A stretch of DNA of 64,000 nt from Pseudomonas schmalbachii (GTDB taxonomy: Bacteria; Pseudomonadota; Gammaproteobacteria; Pseudomonadales; Pseudomonadaceae). This document shows, in pieces, positions 35,356 through 47,574 of the stretch. The notes below the pieces were generated by a model. That model searched no databases. It was not told the origin of the DNA and saw nothing but the letters and a program-made list of their open reading frames with translations. The position numbers and the translations under genes are program-made. Where the stretch lies: positions 1,054,001 through 1,118,000 of the forward strand of contig NZ_JAELYA010000001.1 of NCBI RefSeq assembly GCF_017589465.1, in the 5' to 3' direction. Positions within the stretch are counted from its first letter, which is position 1; each line of letters begins with the position of its first letter.

Positions 35356-35432
35356 TGGCGCAGCGGACGGGACTCGAACCCGCGACCCCCGGCGTGACAG
35401 GCCGGTATTCTAACCGACTGAACTACCGCTGC
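35356..35432 (-). tRNA. tRNA-Asp (GTC)
   Basis: Identical by eye to the copy at 35167-35243, with encoded CCA and anticodon GTC. It lies between tRNA-Val and the other tRNA-Asp in one transcript. Confidence 0.97.
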
Positions 35433-35445
35433 GCATTACCACGAG

Positions 35446-35521
35446 TGGTGGGTGATGACGGGATCGAACCGCCGACCCTCTGCTTGTAAGGCAGATGCTC
35501 TCCCAGCTGAGCTAATCACCC
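35446..35521 (-). tRNA. tRNA-Val (TAC)
   Basis: 76 nt with CCA. Acceptor GGGTGAT pairs with ATCACCC, D arm AGCTCAGCTGGGAGAGC, anticodon loop CTTACAA (TAC). First gene of the minus-strand Val-Asp-Asp cluster. Confidence 0.97.
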
Positions 35522-35633
35522 TTCGTCTCGAAGTGGGGCGCATTCTACCGATGGGAAAAAATGAGTCAATGCCTGAAGTGAAATTTTTTTGAATTTTCAA
35601 TGCACTACGAACATCTGCAGCGTGCGGGCAAAG

Positions 35634-35660
35634 AAAAAGGCAGCCTCGGCTGCCCTTTTT
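35634..35660 (-). terminator. Terminator after the SDR gene
   Basis: GGCAG-CCGAGG-CTGCC stem (GGGCAGCCGAGGCTGCC on the minus strand) flanked by A and T runs, just after the SDR stop codon at 35663. It may work in both directions. Confidence 0.85.
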
Positions 35661-35662
35661 CA

Positions 35663-36430
35663 TCAATCCAGATAGATCATCTTCCGACTCATGCCGCCAT
35701 CGATGACGAACTCCTGCCCGGTAACGAACCCGGAGTTGTCGCCGATCAGCCAGGCGACCGCGGCAGCTACATCCTCGACCGTACCGACGCGGCCGGCAGG
35801 ATGCTGGTAGTGATCCGCCTCGCCCAGCGGATCAGCCTCACGCTCGCGCAGATCGCGGGCGTCGATCCAGCCCGGCGATACCACGTTCACCCGGATATCC
35901 GGACCGAGGCTGATCGCCAGCGCATGGGTCAACGCCAGCAGCCCGCCCTTGCTCGCCGCATAGGCTTCGGAATCCGGCTCGGACTGGTGCGCACGGGTGG
36001 AGGAAATGTTGACGATGCTGCCGTTGTGCGCGCGCAGGTACGGTGCGCAGTGCTTGGCCAGCAGCATGGGACCGGTGAGGTTGACGCCGAGAATGCGGTT
36101 CCATTCGTTCAGCCCCAGGTTTTCCAGGGGCTTGCCGTGCGGGTTGGCGATCGCCGCATTGCACACCAGCGCGTCCAGCCGGCCGAAATGCCCGAGCACC
36201 TCGGCGACCGCGACTTCCACCTGGTTCTCATAGGCCACGTCCATGCTGACGAACCAGGCCTGATCGCCCAGCGCCTGGGCGACCTTGCCGCCGCGCTCGC
36301 GATCGTTGTCGGCCAGCACCACCTGCCAGCCCTCGGCAATCAGCCAGGCACTGATGCCCAGGCCGATACCGCGGGCCGCGCCGGTTACCAGCGCGACCTT
36401 GCCGTTGCCGCCGATCCCTTCCCCGATCAC
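35663..36430 (-). CDS. SDR family oxidoreductase
   Basis: Short-chain dehydrogenase of 255 residues. NAD(P)-binding [19 protein letters not shown], Ser in [10 protein letters not shown] and catalytic YAASKGG are present, with SPGWIDAR following. The start is GTG at 36430, overlapping the metZ stop by four bases (GTGA), so it is translationally coupled to metZ. Substrate unknown. The same gene follows metZ in PAO1. Confidence 0.92.
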   Translation of the reverse strand: MIGEGIGGNGKVALVTGAARGIGLGISAWLIAEGWQVVLADNDRERGGKVAQALGDQAWFVSMDVAYENQVEVAVAEVLGHFGRLDALVCNAAIANPHGKPLENLGLNEWNRILGVNLTGPMLLAKHCAPYLRAHNGSIVNISSTRAHQSEPDSEAYAASKGGLLALTHALAISLGPDIRVNVVSPGWIDARDLREREADPLGEADHYQHPAGRVGTVEDVAAAVAWLIGDNSGFVTGQEFVIDGGMSRKMIYLD

Positions 36431-37638
36431 AGCGCGGCCAGGCCCAGGGCGAGGTCCTTCTTCAGGTCCTCGATATCTTCCAGGCCGACCGCGACGCGGA
36501 TCAGGTTGTCACGGATACCGGCGTTTTCACGCTCCTGCGGCGTCAGGCGGCCATGGGAGGTGGTCGCCGGATGGGCGATGGTGGTCTTGGTATCGCCAAG
36601 GTTGGTGGTGATCGAGATCATCCGGGTGGCATCGATGAAGCGCCATGCCGCAGCCTTGTCGCCCTTCACCTCGAAACTGACCACCGCACCGAAGCCCTTC
36701 TGCTGACGCTTGGCCAGTTCGTGCTGCGGATGGCTCGGCAGACCGGAGTAGTAGACGCGCTCGATGCCAGGCTGCTGCTCCAGCCATTCGGCGATCTGCT
36801 GGGCGCCGGCGCAATGCGCCTGCATGCGCACACGCAGGGTTTCCAGGCCCTTGAGGAAAATCCAGGCATTGAACGGGCTGAGGGTCGGACCGGCGGTGCG
36901 CAGGAAACCGACCACGGCTTCCATCTGCGCGCGTCGACCGGCAACCACGCCGCCCATGCTGCGGCCCTGGCCGTCGATGTACTTGGTCGCGGAGTGGATC
37001 ACCACGTCGGCGCCAAGCTTGAGCGGCTGCTGCAGCGCCGGCGTGCAGAAGCAGTTGTCCACCGCCAGCAGCGCGCCACGGGCGTGGGCGATCTCGGCCA
37101 GCGCGGCGATATCCACCAGCTCGGCCAGCGGGTTGGACGGCGACTCGACGAACAGCAGCTTGGTGTTCGGCTTGCAGGCCGCTTCCCAGCCCTTGAGGTC
37201 GCTCAGCGCCGGGTAGTCCACCTCGATGCCGAAGCGCTTGAAGTACTTCTCGAACAGGCTGATGGTCGAACCGAACACGCTGCGCGACACCAGCACATGG
37301 TCGCCGGCGCTGCACAGGCTCATCACCAGGGAGAGGATCGCCGACATGCCGGTGGACGTCGCCACCGCCTGCTCGGCGCCTTCCAGCGCGGCGATGCGCT
37401 CCTCGAAGGTGCGCACGGTCGGGTTGGTGTAGCGCGAGTAGACGTTGCCCGGCACCTCACCGGCGAAACGCGCGGCGGCGTCGGCGGCGCTGCGGAACAC
37501 GTAGCTGGAAGTGGTGAACAGACCTTCGCCGTGCTCCCCTTCCGGAGTGCGCCGCTGCCCGGCACGCACCGCCAGGGTGTCGAAAGCCGCATCCTCCAGG
37601 TCGCTGTCGAGGCGACCGGCATCCCAATCCTGTGCCAT
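36427..37638 (-). CDS. metZ: O-succinylhomoserine sulfhydrylase MetZ
   Basis: PLP enzyme making homocysteine directly from O-succinylhomoserine and sulfide in methionine synthesis. It has 403 residues. Cys/Met-metabolism PLP motifs: [32 protein letters not shown], and the PLP lysine in [16 protein letters not shown]. It starts 14 nt after purF, and the purF-metZ-SDR order matches P. aeruginosa. Confidence 0.96.
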   Translation of the reverse strand: MAQDWDAGRLDSDLEDAAFDTLAVRAGQRRTPEGEHGEGLFTTSSYVFRSAADAAARFAGEVPGNVYSRYTNPTVRTFEERIAALEGAEQAVATSTGMSAILSLVMSLCSAGDHVLVSRSVFGSTISLFEKYFKRFGIEVDYPALSDLKGWEAACKPNTKLLFVESPSNPLAELVDIAALAEIAHARGALLAVDNCFCTPALQQPLKLGADVVIHSATKYIDGQGRSMGGVVAGRRAQMEAVVGFLRTAGPTLSPFNAWIFLKGLETLRVRMQAHCAGAQQIAEWLEQQPGIERVYYSGLPSHPQHELAKRQQKGFGAVVSFEVKGDKAAAWRFIDATRMISITTNLGDTKTTIAHPATTSHGRLTPQERENAGIRDNLIRVAVGLEDIEDLKKDLALGLAAL

Positions 37639-37652
37639 GTCTGCTCTCCTTA

Positions 37653-39158
<1,506 letters not shown>

Positions 39159-39265
39159 GCGACGCAACCCCTGTTTGGTTTCAGGCTAAACAAATTCCAG
39201 ATTTCGAACGCATCCGACCGAACACGCCCAGGGGCAGCGCTTCTCCGCCACCCCGAACCCGCCCG

Positions 39266-39808
39266 TCACTGGGCAGGCAACAATGCTCCGGCACCTGCGG
39301 GAGGAGCGATGCTCACTCCGGACATCCAGTTGCCGGTGAAAGCGAGAATGGTGTTCTTCGACCAGTCCGCGACCATCAGGAAGTGCGGCAGCAGAGTCGA
39401 CTGCTGCCACCACGGGTCCTGCTGCACCGGTGCCAGGCTGAGCAGCCCCACCAGCAGGACGACCAGCAGCACGCCGCGCGCGCCGCCGAAAACCATGCCG
39501 AGCACGCGATCCGTCCCGGACATTCCGGTAACCCGCACGAGCTCGCCAATGAGGAAATTGACCAGCGCCCCGACCAGCAGAGTGGCGACGAAGAGAATCG
39601 CACAGGCCGCGATTATCCGCGCAGAGGGCAGCTGGATGTAGGGAGCCAGGTGCTGGGACAACGCGCCACCGAACATCCAGGCAATACCGCCTGCGACTAT
39701 CCAGGTGAGCAGCGACAGGGCTTCCTTGACGAAGCCGCGGCTCAAGCTGATGAGGCTGGAAACGACGATGATGCCGATCATCGTCCAATCGACCCAGTTA
39801 AATGCCAC
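39266..39808 (-). CDS. cvpA: Colicin V production family membrane protein CvpA
   Basis: Inner-membrane protein of 180 residues with four hydrophobic helices and the family features NWVDWTMIGIIVVSSLISLS, RGFVKEALSL and GMSGTDRVLGMVFGGARG. Needed for colicin V export in E. coli and linked to envelope stress; its exact function is unclear. Located before purF, the conserved arrangement. Confidence 0.94.
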   Translation of the reverse strand: MAFNWVDWTMIGIIVVSSLISLSRGFVKEALSLLTWIVAGGIAWMFGGALSQHLAPYIQLPSARIIAACAILFVATLLVGALVNFLIGELVRVTGMSGTDRVLGMVFGGARGVLLVVLLVGLLSLAPVQQDPWWQQSTLLPHFLMVADWSKNTILAFTGNWMSGVSIAPPAGAGALLPAQ

Positions 39809-39911
39809 GTTGCGGCCCAGAAGCGGAAAAGGCCCCGCATTTTAGCAGAGCCCTTCGTTTAAGCGCAGTCCCATATTGCTATGGGCCCGTTTATGTAAGC
39901 CCGCGCGAACC

Positions 39912-40607
39912 TCAGCCCCGCTCGGGCTGGAAGCGCACCACGAAGCCATTCAGGTTCTGTTGCTTGCCGAGCTGGTCGCGCAGGCGATCCGCTTCAGCGC
40001 GCTCGATCACCGGACCGACGAACACCCGGTTCATGCCGTCGAAGGTGCGGATATAGGCGTTGTAGCCCTTGCTGCGCAGGGACTTCTGCAGCTCCTCGGC
40101 GCGCGCACGATTCGACAGGCTGGCCAGCTGTACCGACCAACTGACCGGCAGCTTGTTGGCGTCCAGACGCTGCACCGGCGTGCTTGGCGCGGCGCTGGCC
40201 TGGACCTGCGGCTTGGCCGGCGCCTGGGTCACGGCTGGCGCCGGTTCCGGCTGGCGTGGCTGAGGCTGCGCAGCCGGTTGCGCGGGCTGAACCGGAGCGG
40301 CGGGCTGGACAGCCTGCGGCGCTGCCGGCGGCAGGCTGGCGATCGGCTCGGATGGCACTGCAGCAGGCGTAGAGGCGTCGGCTGCGGCAGGCGCATCCGC
40401 ATTCTCGACCTGCAACTCGGGCACCTCGGTGGGCTGCACTTCTACCGTCGGCATGGCCGGCGGCTTCGGCATGGCCGGCGCGTCGACCACTACCTGGCGG
40501 ACCTCGTCCTCACGGGAAAACAGCATCGGCAGGAAAATCACCGCAAGCGCCAGCAGCACCAGGGCGCCGACGATGCGTTGCTTGAGTCCCCTATCGAACA
40601 TGGCCAT
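39912..40607 (-). CDS. SPOR domain-containing protein (DedD-like)
   Basis: Single-pass membrane protein of 231 residues that probably binds denuded peptidoglycan at the division septum. Start ATG at 40607 with GAGGGG upstream. A short cytoplasmic N-terminus precedes one helix (GALVLLALAVIFLPMLF), then a long Pro/Ala/Gln-rich linker and a C-terminal SPOR domain (VSWSVQLASLSNRARAEELQ through FVGPVIERAEADRL). It lies between folC and cvpA as dedD does in E. coli. Confidence 0.92.
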   Translation of the reverse strand: MAMFDRGLKQRIVGALVLLALAVIFLPMLFSREDEVRQVVVDAPAMPKPPAMPTVEVQPTEVPELQVENADAPAAADASTPAAVPSEPIASLPPAAPQAVQPAAPVQPAQPAAQPQPRQPEPAPAVTQAPAKPQVQASAAPSTPVQRLDANKLPVSWSVQLASLSNRARAEELQKSLRSKGYNAYIRTFDGMNRVFVGPVIERAEADRLRDQLGKQQNLNGFVVRFQPERG

Positions 40608-40620
40608 CGACCACCCCTCT

Positions 40621-41913
40621 TTACCTACCGGCTTGTTGGTTTGCGCTATCGAGCCAATCCAGGGCATCCGCTACGCAGTAGAACGAGCCAAACACCAGGA
40701 CCTCGTCGTCCGCCGTGGCCCTGGCGCATTGCGCCTGCAGCGCGGCAGCGATGCTGGCGTGAACGCCAGCCGGCACACCGTGGCCCGCCAGCGCGGCCTG
40801 CAACTCTTCCGCGCTGCGCGAGCGCGGCGTCGGCAGCGGAGCGATAGCCCAATCCTGCACCAAGCCGAGCAAGGGTGCCAGTACGCCATCGAGATCCTTG
40901 TCCGCCAGCAGGCCGAAAACGGCCAGGCGCCGCCCTTTCGGCGGCCGTGAAGCGAGGCGGCGCGCCAGGTACTCGGCGGCATGCGGATTGTGCCCGACAT
41001 CCAGCAGCAACTGGCGCGACTGCCCGTCGAAGCTGGCGACACGGCGATCCAGCCGTCCGGTCACCCGGGTACGGCTGAGCGCGGTAGAAATCTGCTGCGC
41101 ATTCCAGGGCAGGTCCAGCAAGGCATAGACCTGCAGCGCCAGCGCGGCGTTTTCCATCGGCAGGTCAAGCAACGGCAGGTCATGCAGGGTCAGCGGAGAA
41201 CCATCGACAGCCCGGCCATGCCAATGCCAGCCCTGCTCGCCGATGGCCAGGTCGAAGTCGCGGCCACGCAGCTGCAGCGCTACACCGAGGTCGCGCGCCT
41301 GTTCCAGCAAGGGCGCCGGCGGTTCGAGGTCGCCGCAGACAGCGGGCTTGCCCGCGCGGAAGATGCCGGCCTTCTCGAAAGCCACGCTCTCGCGGGTCTC
41401 GCCCAGCCAATCGGCATGATCGAGGCCGATGCTGGTGACCGCGGCGACATCGGAATCGATCAGGTTGACCGCATCCAGCCGCCCGCCGAGACCGACTTCG
41501 AGGACGACCGCATCCAGTCCGGCACGCTCGAACAGCCAGAAGGCCGCCAGCGTACCCATCTCGAAATAGGTCAGGGATATTTCCCCGCGCGCCGCCTCGA
41601 CAGCGGAGAAGGCCTCGCAGAGCGCCTCGTCGGAGGCCTCGCGACCCGCGATCAGGACGCGCTCGTTGTAGCGCAGCAGGTGCGGCGAACTGTAGACGCC
41701 GACCTTGAGCCCCTGCTCGCCGAGCAATTCGGCGAGAAAGGCGCAGGTGGAACCCTTGCCGTTGGTGCCGGTGACAGTCACCACCCGTGGAGCGGGTCGC
41801 CCGAGGGCGAGGCGGCGAGCCACCTCGCGGGAGCGGTCCAGCCCCATGTCGATTGCACTGGGATGGAGTTGTTCGAGATAGCTGAGCCAGTCGGCAAGGG
41901 TACGTTCGGTCAT
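40621..41913 (-). CDS. folC: Bifunctional folylpolyglutamate synthase/dihydrofolate synthase FolC
   Basis: Adds glutamate to dihydropteroate and then to folates. It has 430 residues. Mur-ligase-type ATP loop [28 protein letters not shown] for folate binding, and [14 protein letters not shown] are present. The start ATG at 41913 overlaps the accD stop by four bases; the SPOR-domain gene follows 13 nt downstream. Confidence 0.96.
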   Translation of the reverse strand: MTERTLADWLSYLEQLHPSAIDMGLDRSREVARRLALGRPAPRVVTVTGTNGKGSTCAFLAELLGEQGLKVGVYSSPHLLRYNERVLIAGREASDEALCEAFSAVEAARGEISLTYFEMGTLAAFWLFERAGLDAVVLEVGLGGRLDAVNLIDSDVAAVTSIGLDHADWLGETRESVAFEKAGIFRAGKPAVCGDLEPPAPLLEQARDLGVALQLRGRDFDLAIGEQGWHWHGRAVDGSPLTLHDLPLLDLPMENAALALQVYALLDLPWNAQQISTALSRTRVTGRLDRRVASFDGQSRQLLLDVGHNPHAAEYLARRLASRPPKGRRLAVFGLLADKDLDGVLAPLLGLVQDWAIAPLPTPRSRSAEELQAALAGHGVPAGVHASIAAALQAQCARATADDEVLVFGSFYCVADALDWLDSANQQAGR

Positions 41914-42785
41914 CCTGCGAGTGCGGTGCTTGGTGTGTGGGTGAATTTCGCCAGCAGGCTGGCCAGGCGCGGGCGAATTTCGGAACGGTGAAGGATCATG
42001 TCGATGGCACCGTGCTCGAGCAGGAACTCGCTGCGCTGGAAGCCTTCCGGCAGTTTCTCGCGCACGGTCTGTTCGATCACACGCGGACCGGCGAAGCCGA
42101 CCAGGGTGCGCGGCTCACCGACGATCACGTCGCCGAGCATGGCGAGACTGGCGGAAACCCCACCGTAGACCGGGTCGGTCAGCACGGAAATATAGGGAAT
42201 GCCCTCTTCCCGCAGGCGCGCCAGGGCAGCCGAGGTCTTGGCCATCTGCATCAGCGAGATCAGCGCTTCCTGCATGCGCGCACCACCGGAGGCGGAGAAG
42301 CAGATCAGCGGACAGCGCTTCTCCAGGGCGACTTCAGCCGCACGCACGAAGCGCGCACCGACCACGGCGCCCATCGAACCGCCCATGAAGTTGAACTCGA
42401 ATACACAGGCGACCACCGGCATGCCTTGCAGCTTGCCGCTCATGGCAATCAGAGCGTCCTTTTCGCCGGTGTCCTTCTGGGCAGCGACCAGACGGTCCTT
42501 GTACTTCTTGCTGTCCCGGAACTTGAGGCGGTCCACCGGCTCCAGCTCGGCGCCGAGCTCTTCGCGACCTTCCTCGTCAAGGAACATGTCCAGGCGGGCG
42601 CGAGCACCGACACGCATGTGGTGGTCGCATTTCGGGCAGACTTCCAGGGTCTTTTCCAGTTCGGGGCGATACAGCACCGCCTCGCAGGCCGGGCACTTGT
42701 GCCACAGGCCCTCGGGTACCGAGCTCTTCTTCACCTCGGAACGCATGATGGAAGGGATCAGCTTGTCTACCAGCCAGTTGCTCAT
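41910..42785 (-). CDS. accD: Acetyl-CoA carboxylase carboxyltransferase subunit beta AccD
   Basis: Beta subunit of the carboxyltransferase that makes malonyl-CoA. It has 291 residues from the ATG at 42785 ([13 protein letters not shown]). The N-terminal zinc ribbon has paired cysteines CPAC and CPKC. The carboxyltransferase core shows [15 protein letters not shown] and [17 protein letters not shown]. The 258-bp gap upstream to trpF shows no other gene. Confidence 0.97.
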   Translation of the reverse strand: MSNWLVDKLIPSIMRSEVKKSSVPEGLWHKCPACEAVLYRPELEKTLEVCPKCDHHMRVGARARLDMFLDEEGREELGAELEPVDRLKFRDSKKYKDRLVAAQKDTGEKDALIAMSGKLQGMPVVACVFEFNFMGGSMGAVVGARFVRAAEVALEKRCPLICFSASGGARMQEALISLMQMAKTSAALARLREEGIPYISVLTDPVYGGVSASLAMLGDVIVGEPRTLVGFAGPRVIEQTVREKLPEGFQRSEFLLEHGAIDMILHRSEIRPRLASLLAKFTHTPSTALAG

Positions 42786-43043
42786 GCTCTCGTTCTCCAG
42801 TACAGGGGCAGGACGCACGCAGAAGGCTTCAAGCCTTGCCTTTGTCCCTGAGCAAATTCATCGTCGCGGTTCCGGCAAAAGCGCCGCGAACCCTCTGAAA
42901 ACAAGCGCCGCCACAGGCGTCGCCTTGAATACCTCACTCGAAACCGGCACCCGCTCCTGAAAACCAGTGGGGCCATCGCTGCCCGGCAGCGGTCCGGTAG
43001 TGGACGGCGGCCAGCCGCTAGCCGTCACATGCGGCTGCATTCT

Positions 43044-43667
43044 CTATGCCACCGAACGGCACTGACGGATGAAGGCGCGGATCTTCTCGGCATCCTTGAT
43101 CCCCTTGCTCGCCTCCACCCCGCCACTGACATCCACCGCGTAGGGACGGACCTGGGCGATGGCGGCCGCGACATTGCCGGCATCGAGGCCGCCAGCGAGC
43201 ACGATCGGACGGGACAGGCCGGTCGGTATCAGGGACCAGTCGAAAGCCCTGCCGGTTCCGCCCGGGACACCTTCAACATAGGTATCCAGCAGGATTCCGG
43301 CGGCGGCGGGATACTCGGCCACGCGCGCGGCAATGTCGTCGCCCGGCTTCACGCGCAGCGCCTTGAGATAGGGACGGTGATAGCCCGAACAGGCTTCCGC
43401 GGACTCATCGCCATGGAACTGCAGGACGTCCAGCGGAACCGCATCGAGGATTCCGTTCAGCTCGCAACGGCCGGCATCGACGAACAGCCCCACGGTGGTC
43501 ACGAATGGCGGCAAGGCGGCGATGATCGCCCGCGCCTGGTGCACGGACACCGCCCGCGGGCTCTTTGGATAGAACACCAGACCGATGGCGTCGGCGCCGG
43601 CCTCGGCCGCGGCCAGCGCATCCTCTACGCGGGTAATGCCACAGATTTTGATGCGAACGGCTGACAA
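43044..43667 (-). CDS. trpF: Phosphoribosylanthranilate isomerase TrpF
   Basis: Isomerises phosphoribosylanthranilate in tryptophan synthesis. It has 207 residues from the TTG at 43667 ([20 protein letters not shown]), chosen because this gives the usual N-terminus and length and has AAAGG upstream. The open frame further upstream does not resemble TrpF. The catalytic cysteine lies in KICGIT; phosphate-binding [11 protein letters not shown] and [14 protein letters not shown] are intact. Confidence 0.95.
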   Translation of the reverse strand: MSAVRIKICGITRVEDALAAAEAGADAIGLVFYPKSPRAVSVHQARAIIAALPPFVTTVGLFVDAGRCELNGILDAVPLDVLQFHGDESAEACSGYHRPYLKALRVKPGDDIAARVAEYPAAAGILLDTYVEGVPGGTGRAFDWSLIPTGLSRPIVLAGGLDAGNVAAAIAQVRPYAVDVSGGVEASKGIKDAEKIRAFIRQCRSVA

Positions 43668-43725
43668 GATGCTGGAACCTTTCGGGATCGGACGATGGAA
43701 AAATCCGGGGGGATAGTAGCAAATG

Positions 43726-44583
43726 TCAGCCGAGCGTATCCGGCAAACTTGAAAGGAAATGTGGTCCCAGATAGCGCTCCGGCAGCTCGAACTCTTCCGG
43801 GTATTCCACACGCACCAGATAGAGGCCATAGGGGTGCGCCGTAACTCCGCCGGAACGCCGGTCCCGCGCCTCCAGCACTTCCCGCGCCCACTCGACCGGC
43901 CGCTCGCCGGCACCGATGGTCATCAGCACGCCAGCGAAGTTGCGCACCATGTGGTGAAGGAATGCATTGGCGCGGATATCCAGCACGATGAAGCGACCAT
44001 GCTCGATCACCCGCAGATGGTGGACGGTCTTCACCGGCGACTTGGCCTGGCATTGCACCGCGCGGAACGAGGTGAAGTCGTGGGTGCCGACCAGCGCGCT
44101 CGCCGCCGCGCGCATGCGCTCGACATCCAGCGGGCGATGGTTCCAGGTCACTTCCTCCGACTGGTGCGCCGGGCGGATCGGATCGTTGTAGATCACGTAG
44201 CGGTAGCGTCGCGCCATGGCGGTAAAACGCGCATGGAAGTTCGCCGGCATGACCTTGGCCCAGGTCACGCTGATATCCGGGGGCAGGTTGGCATTGCCGC
44301 CCATGATCCAGGCTTTCAGCGGACGCTCCACGGTGGTGTCGAAGTGCACCACCTGGCCGCTGGCATGCACGGCCGCATCGGTGCGCCCGGCACAGATCAC
44401 CGACACCGGCTGCGCCGCCACCCTGGACAGCGCCCGCTCCAGCGCCTCCTGCACGGAAGCCACGCCAGCCTCCTGGCGCTGCCAGCCGCGATAGCGCGAA
44501 CCCTTGTATTCGATGCCCAGGGCAATCCTGGAAACGCCAACGGCAGCCACCTCGGCTGCCGCTGGAGACATAACTTCACTCAT
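43726..44583 (-). CDS. truA: tRNA pseudouridine(38-40) synthase TruA
   Basis: Converts uridines 38-40 of tRNA anticodon arms to pseudouridine. It has 285 residues, with the catalytic aspartate in [18 protein letters not shown] and family blocks [11 protein letters not shown] and [16 protein letters not shown]. It lies between fimV (19 nt upstream) and trpF. An alternative start a few residues in would not change the fold. Confidence 0.96.
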   Translation of the reverse strand: MSEVMSPAAAEVAAVGVSRIALGIEYKGSRYRGWQRQEAGVASVQEALERALSRVAAQPVSVICAGRTDAAVHASGQVVHFDTTVERPLKAWIMGGNANLPPDISVTWAKVMPANFHARFTAMARRYRYVIYNDPIRPAHQSEEVTWNHRPLDVERMRAAASALVGTHDFTSFRAVQCQAKSPVKTVHHLRVIEHGRFIVLDIRANAFLHHMVRNFAGVLMTIGAGERPVEWAREVLEARDRRSGGVTAHPYGLYLVRVEYPEEFELPERYLGPHFLSSLPDTLG

Positions 44584-44602
44584 CTATCTGGAGCCTTCCG
44601 GC

Positions 44603-47401
44603 TCAGGCGATACGCCCGAGCAGTTCACGAGCTTCCTGCTGCTGATTGTCATTGCCCTCGGAGATCACCTCGCCAAGGATGTCCCGCGCGCCTTCGGCGT
44701 CGCCCATGTCGATGTAGGCCCGCGCCAGGTCCAGCTTGGTCGCGGCTTCATCGGCACCGGAAAGGAAGTCGAATTCATCGTCGGACTCGCCATCATCCAG
44801 CGACGAAGCCGACATGGAAGCCTGCTCGGCAACGAACGGAGAAACCTCGTCCTCCGGCTCGCCGACGCTCTCGACCAGCCGATCCAGTTCCGCGCCTGCC
44901 TCGTCCGACTGCAGCGCAGGGGTTTCGCCCTCCGCCATCAACGAAGCATCACTCGCCAGCGACAGATCGAAGTCATCGGGCAGCTCGCTTGCCTGCGGCG
45001 CAGCCGCGTCGCTTTCCAGGTCGAAGGAGAACTCCTCGGCGCTGACTCCGGCAAGCGGCGCCGACTCGTCGGCAAGATCCAGGACGAAGTCGTCCTCGCC
45101 CAGGGATTGCAGGGACGGGTCGTTCTCCAGATCGAAGGAGAAGTCGGCAAGCTCGTCCACCGGCTCCTTGGCAATGGGTTCCAGCGCGGAGTCAGCCTGC
45201 AGGTCGAGATCGAAGGCCAGTTCGTCGTCGGCCGGCGCAGCCGTTGGCGCGCTATCCACCAGACCCAGCTCGGCTCCCAGATCGAAGTCCTCCAGGCTCA
45301 GATCGCCCTCTTCCTCCTTCTGCACCTCGGGCTCGGGCTCGTCGAAGGCGAGATCATCGAGGGCCAGATCGAAGGCATCGTCCAGTCCGGCATCAGCCAC
45401 GACAGGCTGAGCGGCCGGCGCAGGGATGACCGGTTCATCCAGCTCCAGATCATCCAGGCTGAAGTTCTCCAGTTCGTCCGTGGCAGCCGCTGCAGCAGCA
45501 AGACCGCCACCCACCGCCGCCAGCGCGACCATCCCCGGATAACGCGACTTCAGCTGTTCGACTTCGGTTTCGGCGCCACCGATTTCGCGCAGCTCCTTCT
45601 CCTGCCGGGCGAAGCCTTCGCGGTCGCCGGTCTCGGCATGGACCTCCATCAGTTTCAGCCTGAGGTCAGTGCGCTGCGGCTCGTCATAGATCGCGCTCTG
45701 CAGCATTTCAGCGGCCTGGTTGAAACGTCCGTAGGCAATGTAGATATCGGCTTCGCCGAGGGCATCGCCGGACGGCTGGGAAGCCTGCGCGGATACGGCG
45801 GACTGGGCTTCGGCGTTCTTTTCCTTGGCCTCGGACACATCCCAGCCTTCCAGACCGGAACCGGTCAGGTCGAGATCATCGCTCAGACCCGGTTCCAGCG
45901 ATTCATCCGCTGCCTGGGCGCCCTCGGCAGCCTGTTGCTTCGCAGCGTTGCGCCGCGACAGCACCATCAGCAGCACCAGGAGAACCAGCAGGGTGCTGCC
46001 GGCAATCGCGCCCAGCCAGACCGGATTGGCGAGGATTTCATCCAGCAGGCTGACTTGCGGCTCTTCCGCCGGAGCGGGAGCCGCCGCAGGAGCAGGCTTG
46101 GTTTCCGGCGCGGCGGCAGGCTTGGGCTCGACAGCCGCTTCGGGAGCTTGTGCCGCAGCCGGCTCAGTCGCACTCGCAGCGGGGGAAGCACCTTCGGCAG
46201 CGGCTGGCGCTGCGGCGACAGGAGCAGGCTCGGCAGGCTGTCCAGTCTGGGGCGCGGCATCCGCCGTTGCGGGCGCCGGCTGGGTGGACAGATCGGCCTG
46301 CAGCCGGGCCAGTTGGGCGTCCTTGAGCTCGATCAGTTTCTGCAGCTTGTCCAGTTGGCTCTGCAGGTCCTTCATGCGGCCCTGCAGTTCGTCGTTCTCA
46401 CGACGGGTCGTATCGAGACTTTCCTGGGTGATCGCCAGTTCGTCGGCAACCGCCTTGCTGTTCTGGCTGCCTTTTTCGCTGCCCTTCGCCTTGCCCGCTT
46501 CACCGGACAGCAGGCGCAGGTTGTCCTGTACTTCCGCCTCGGCGGGTGCCGAGCCGGCGCTGGCGCGCTGGGTTGCGTCGATCTGCCTGGCACCGCCAGC
46601 CGGCAGGCTGCGCCGTTCACGCCAGGCGGTATTCTGCTCGACGACCTGCGCCAGCGCTTCGTTCTGCGAACGGGCGCGAACCTGCTCCGCATCGGGCAGC
46701 CGCAGTACCTGGCCGCTCTTCAGGCGGTTGATATTGCCGCCGAGGAAGGCATCCGGATTGAGGTCCTGGATCGCCAGCATGGTCTGATGCACGGAAACGC
46801 TGCCATTCGGACGAGCGCGGGAGGCGATTTCCCAGAGGGTATCCCGCGGACCGGTACGGTATTGCCCCCCCTCCAGGGCGGGCGCGGCAGCGACAGGAGC
46901 AGGAGCCGGACGCGGCGCGGCAGGAGCCACCGGACGCGGGATCGGCGCCGGCGCCGCGACAGGCGCGCGCGGAACGGCAGCGGCAGTGACCTGTGGAGAA
47001 TAAAGCGGCGGATCGAGCAGCACGGTGTACTCGCGCAGCAACCGGCCGCTCGGCCAGACCACCTCGACGAGGAAATTCAGATAGGGCTCCTGCACGGGAC
47101 GGTCGGAGGTCACGCGAATGACGCTCCTGCCGTTCGGCTTCACCACGGGCGTGAAGCGCAAACCAGTGAGGAAGTACTGGCGGTCGACCCCAGCCTTGCT
47201 GAAGTCCTCGGGGGAGGCCAGCCTGGGGACCACCTCGCCAGAGGAGAGGTCACGCACTTCCAGCAAGTCGATCTCGGCATCCAGCGGTTGGTTCAATGCC
47301 GAGTTCAGGTGAATCTCACCCACCCCCAGGGCATGCGCCATGCCGGTGGTCAATGCCGAAGCAGCCGCGATTGCCTGCACCAGTTTACGAAGCCGGACCA
47401 T
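44603..47401 (-). CDS. fimV: Type IV pilus/polarity hub protein FimV
   Basis: Peptidoglycan-binding inner-membrane protein needed for twitching motility, pole organisation and cAMP signalling. It has 932 residues. Order: signal-like N-terminus MVRLRKLVQAIAAASA, FimV N-domain (LGVGEIHLNSALNQPLDAEI), a LysM domain (RTGPRDTLWEIASRARPNGS), a coiled coil, a Pro/Ala-rich linker, one helix (AGSTLLVLLVLLMVLS), a long acidic Asp/Glu-rich cytoplasmic region with TPR units, and a C-terminal FimV cap (ATKLDLARAYIDMGDAEGAR). Position before truA is as in P. aeruginosa. Confidence 0.97.
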   Translation of the reverse strand: MVRLRKLVQAIAAASALTTGMAHALGVGEIHLNSALNQPLDAEIDLLEVRDLSSGEVVPRLASPEDFSKAGVDRQYFLTGLRFTPVVKPNGRSVIRVTSDRPVQEPYLNFLVEVVWPSGRLLREYTVLLDPPLYSPQVTAAAVPRAPVAAPAPIPRPVAPAAPRPAPAPVAAAPALEGGQYRTGPRDTLWEIASRARPNGSVSVHQTMLAIQDLNPDAFLGGNINRLKSGQVLRLPDAEQVRARSQNEALAQVVEQNTAWRERRSLPAGGARQIDATQRASAGSAPAEAEVQDNLRLLSGEAGKAKGSEKGSQNSKAVADELAITQESLDTTRRENDELQGRMKDLQSQLDKLQKLIELKDAQLARLQADLSTQPAPATADAAPQTGQPAEPAPVAAAPAAAEGASPAASATEPAAAQAPEAAVEPKPAAAPETKPAPAAAPAPAEEPQVSLLDEILANPVWLGAIAGSTLLVLLVLLMVLSRRNAAKQQAAEGAQAADESLEPGLSDDLDLTGSGLEGWDVSEAKEKNAEAQSAVSAQASQPSGDALGEADIYIAYGRFNQAAEMLQSAIYDEPQRTDLRLKLMEVHAETGDREGFARQEKELREIGGAETEVEQLKSRYPGMVALAAVGGGLAAAAAATDELENFSLDDLELDEPVIPAPAAQPVVADAGLDDAFDLALDDLAFDEPEPEVQKEEEGDLSLEDFDLGAELGLVDSAPTAAPADDELAFDLDLQADSALEPIAKEPVDELADFSFDLENDPSLQSLGEDDFVLDLADESAPLAGVSAEEFSFDLESDAAAPQASELPDDFDLSLASDASLMAEGETPALQSDEAGAELDRLVESVGEPEDEVSPFVAEQASMSASSLDDGESDDEFDFLSGADEAATKLDLARAYIDMGDAEGARDILGEVISEGNDNQQQEARELLGRIA

Positions 47402-47574
47402 ATCTTAATCCCTAGTTCTAATAGCTCTTCTGGGTTCGCGAGGGGAGATCCAAAGGGCTGAAGTCCGCGATATCCGCCGCATGCGCAGGAATATCTCCCC
47501 CTTTCAGCCCCCGATCAAGCCAGCACTGTAAAGCTAGAATACGTCTGTAAATTGTCGATAAGTATCTTTGACGG

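Noticed and set aside
42786-43043. Possible small gene between accD and trpF
   Set aside because: The only frame is Arg/Cys-rich, lacks an RBS and resembles no known protein; the gap is probably regulatory.
44504-47461. A 985-codon plus-strand frame opposite fimV
   Set aside because: Mirror frame of the acidic FimV coding sequence; no RBS or recognisable domain.
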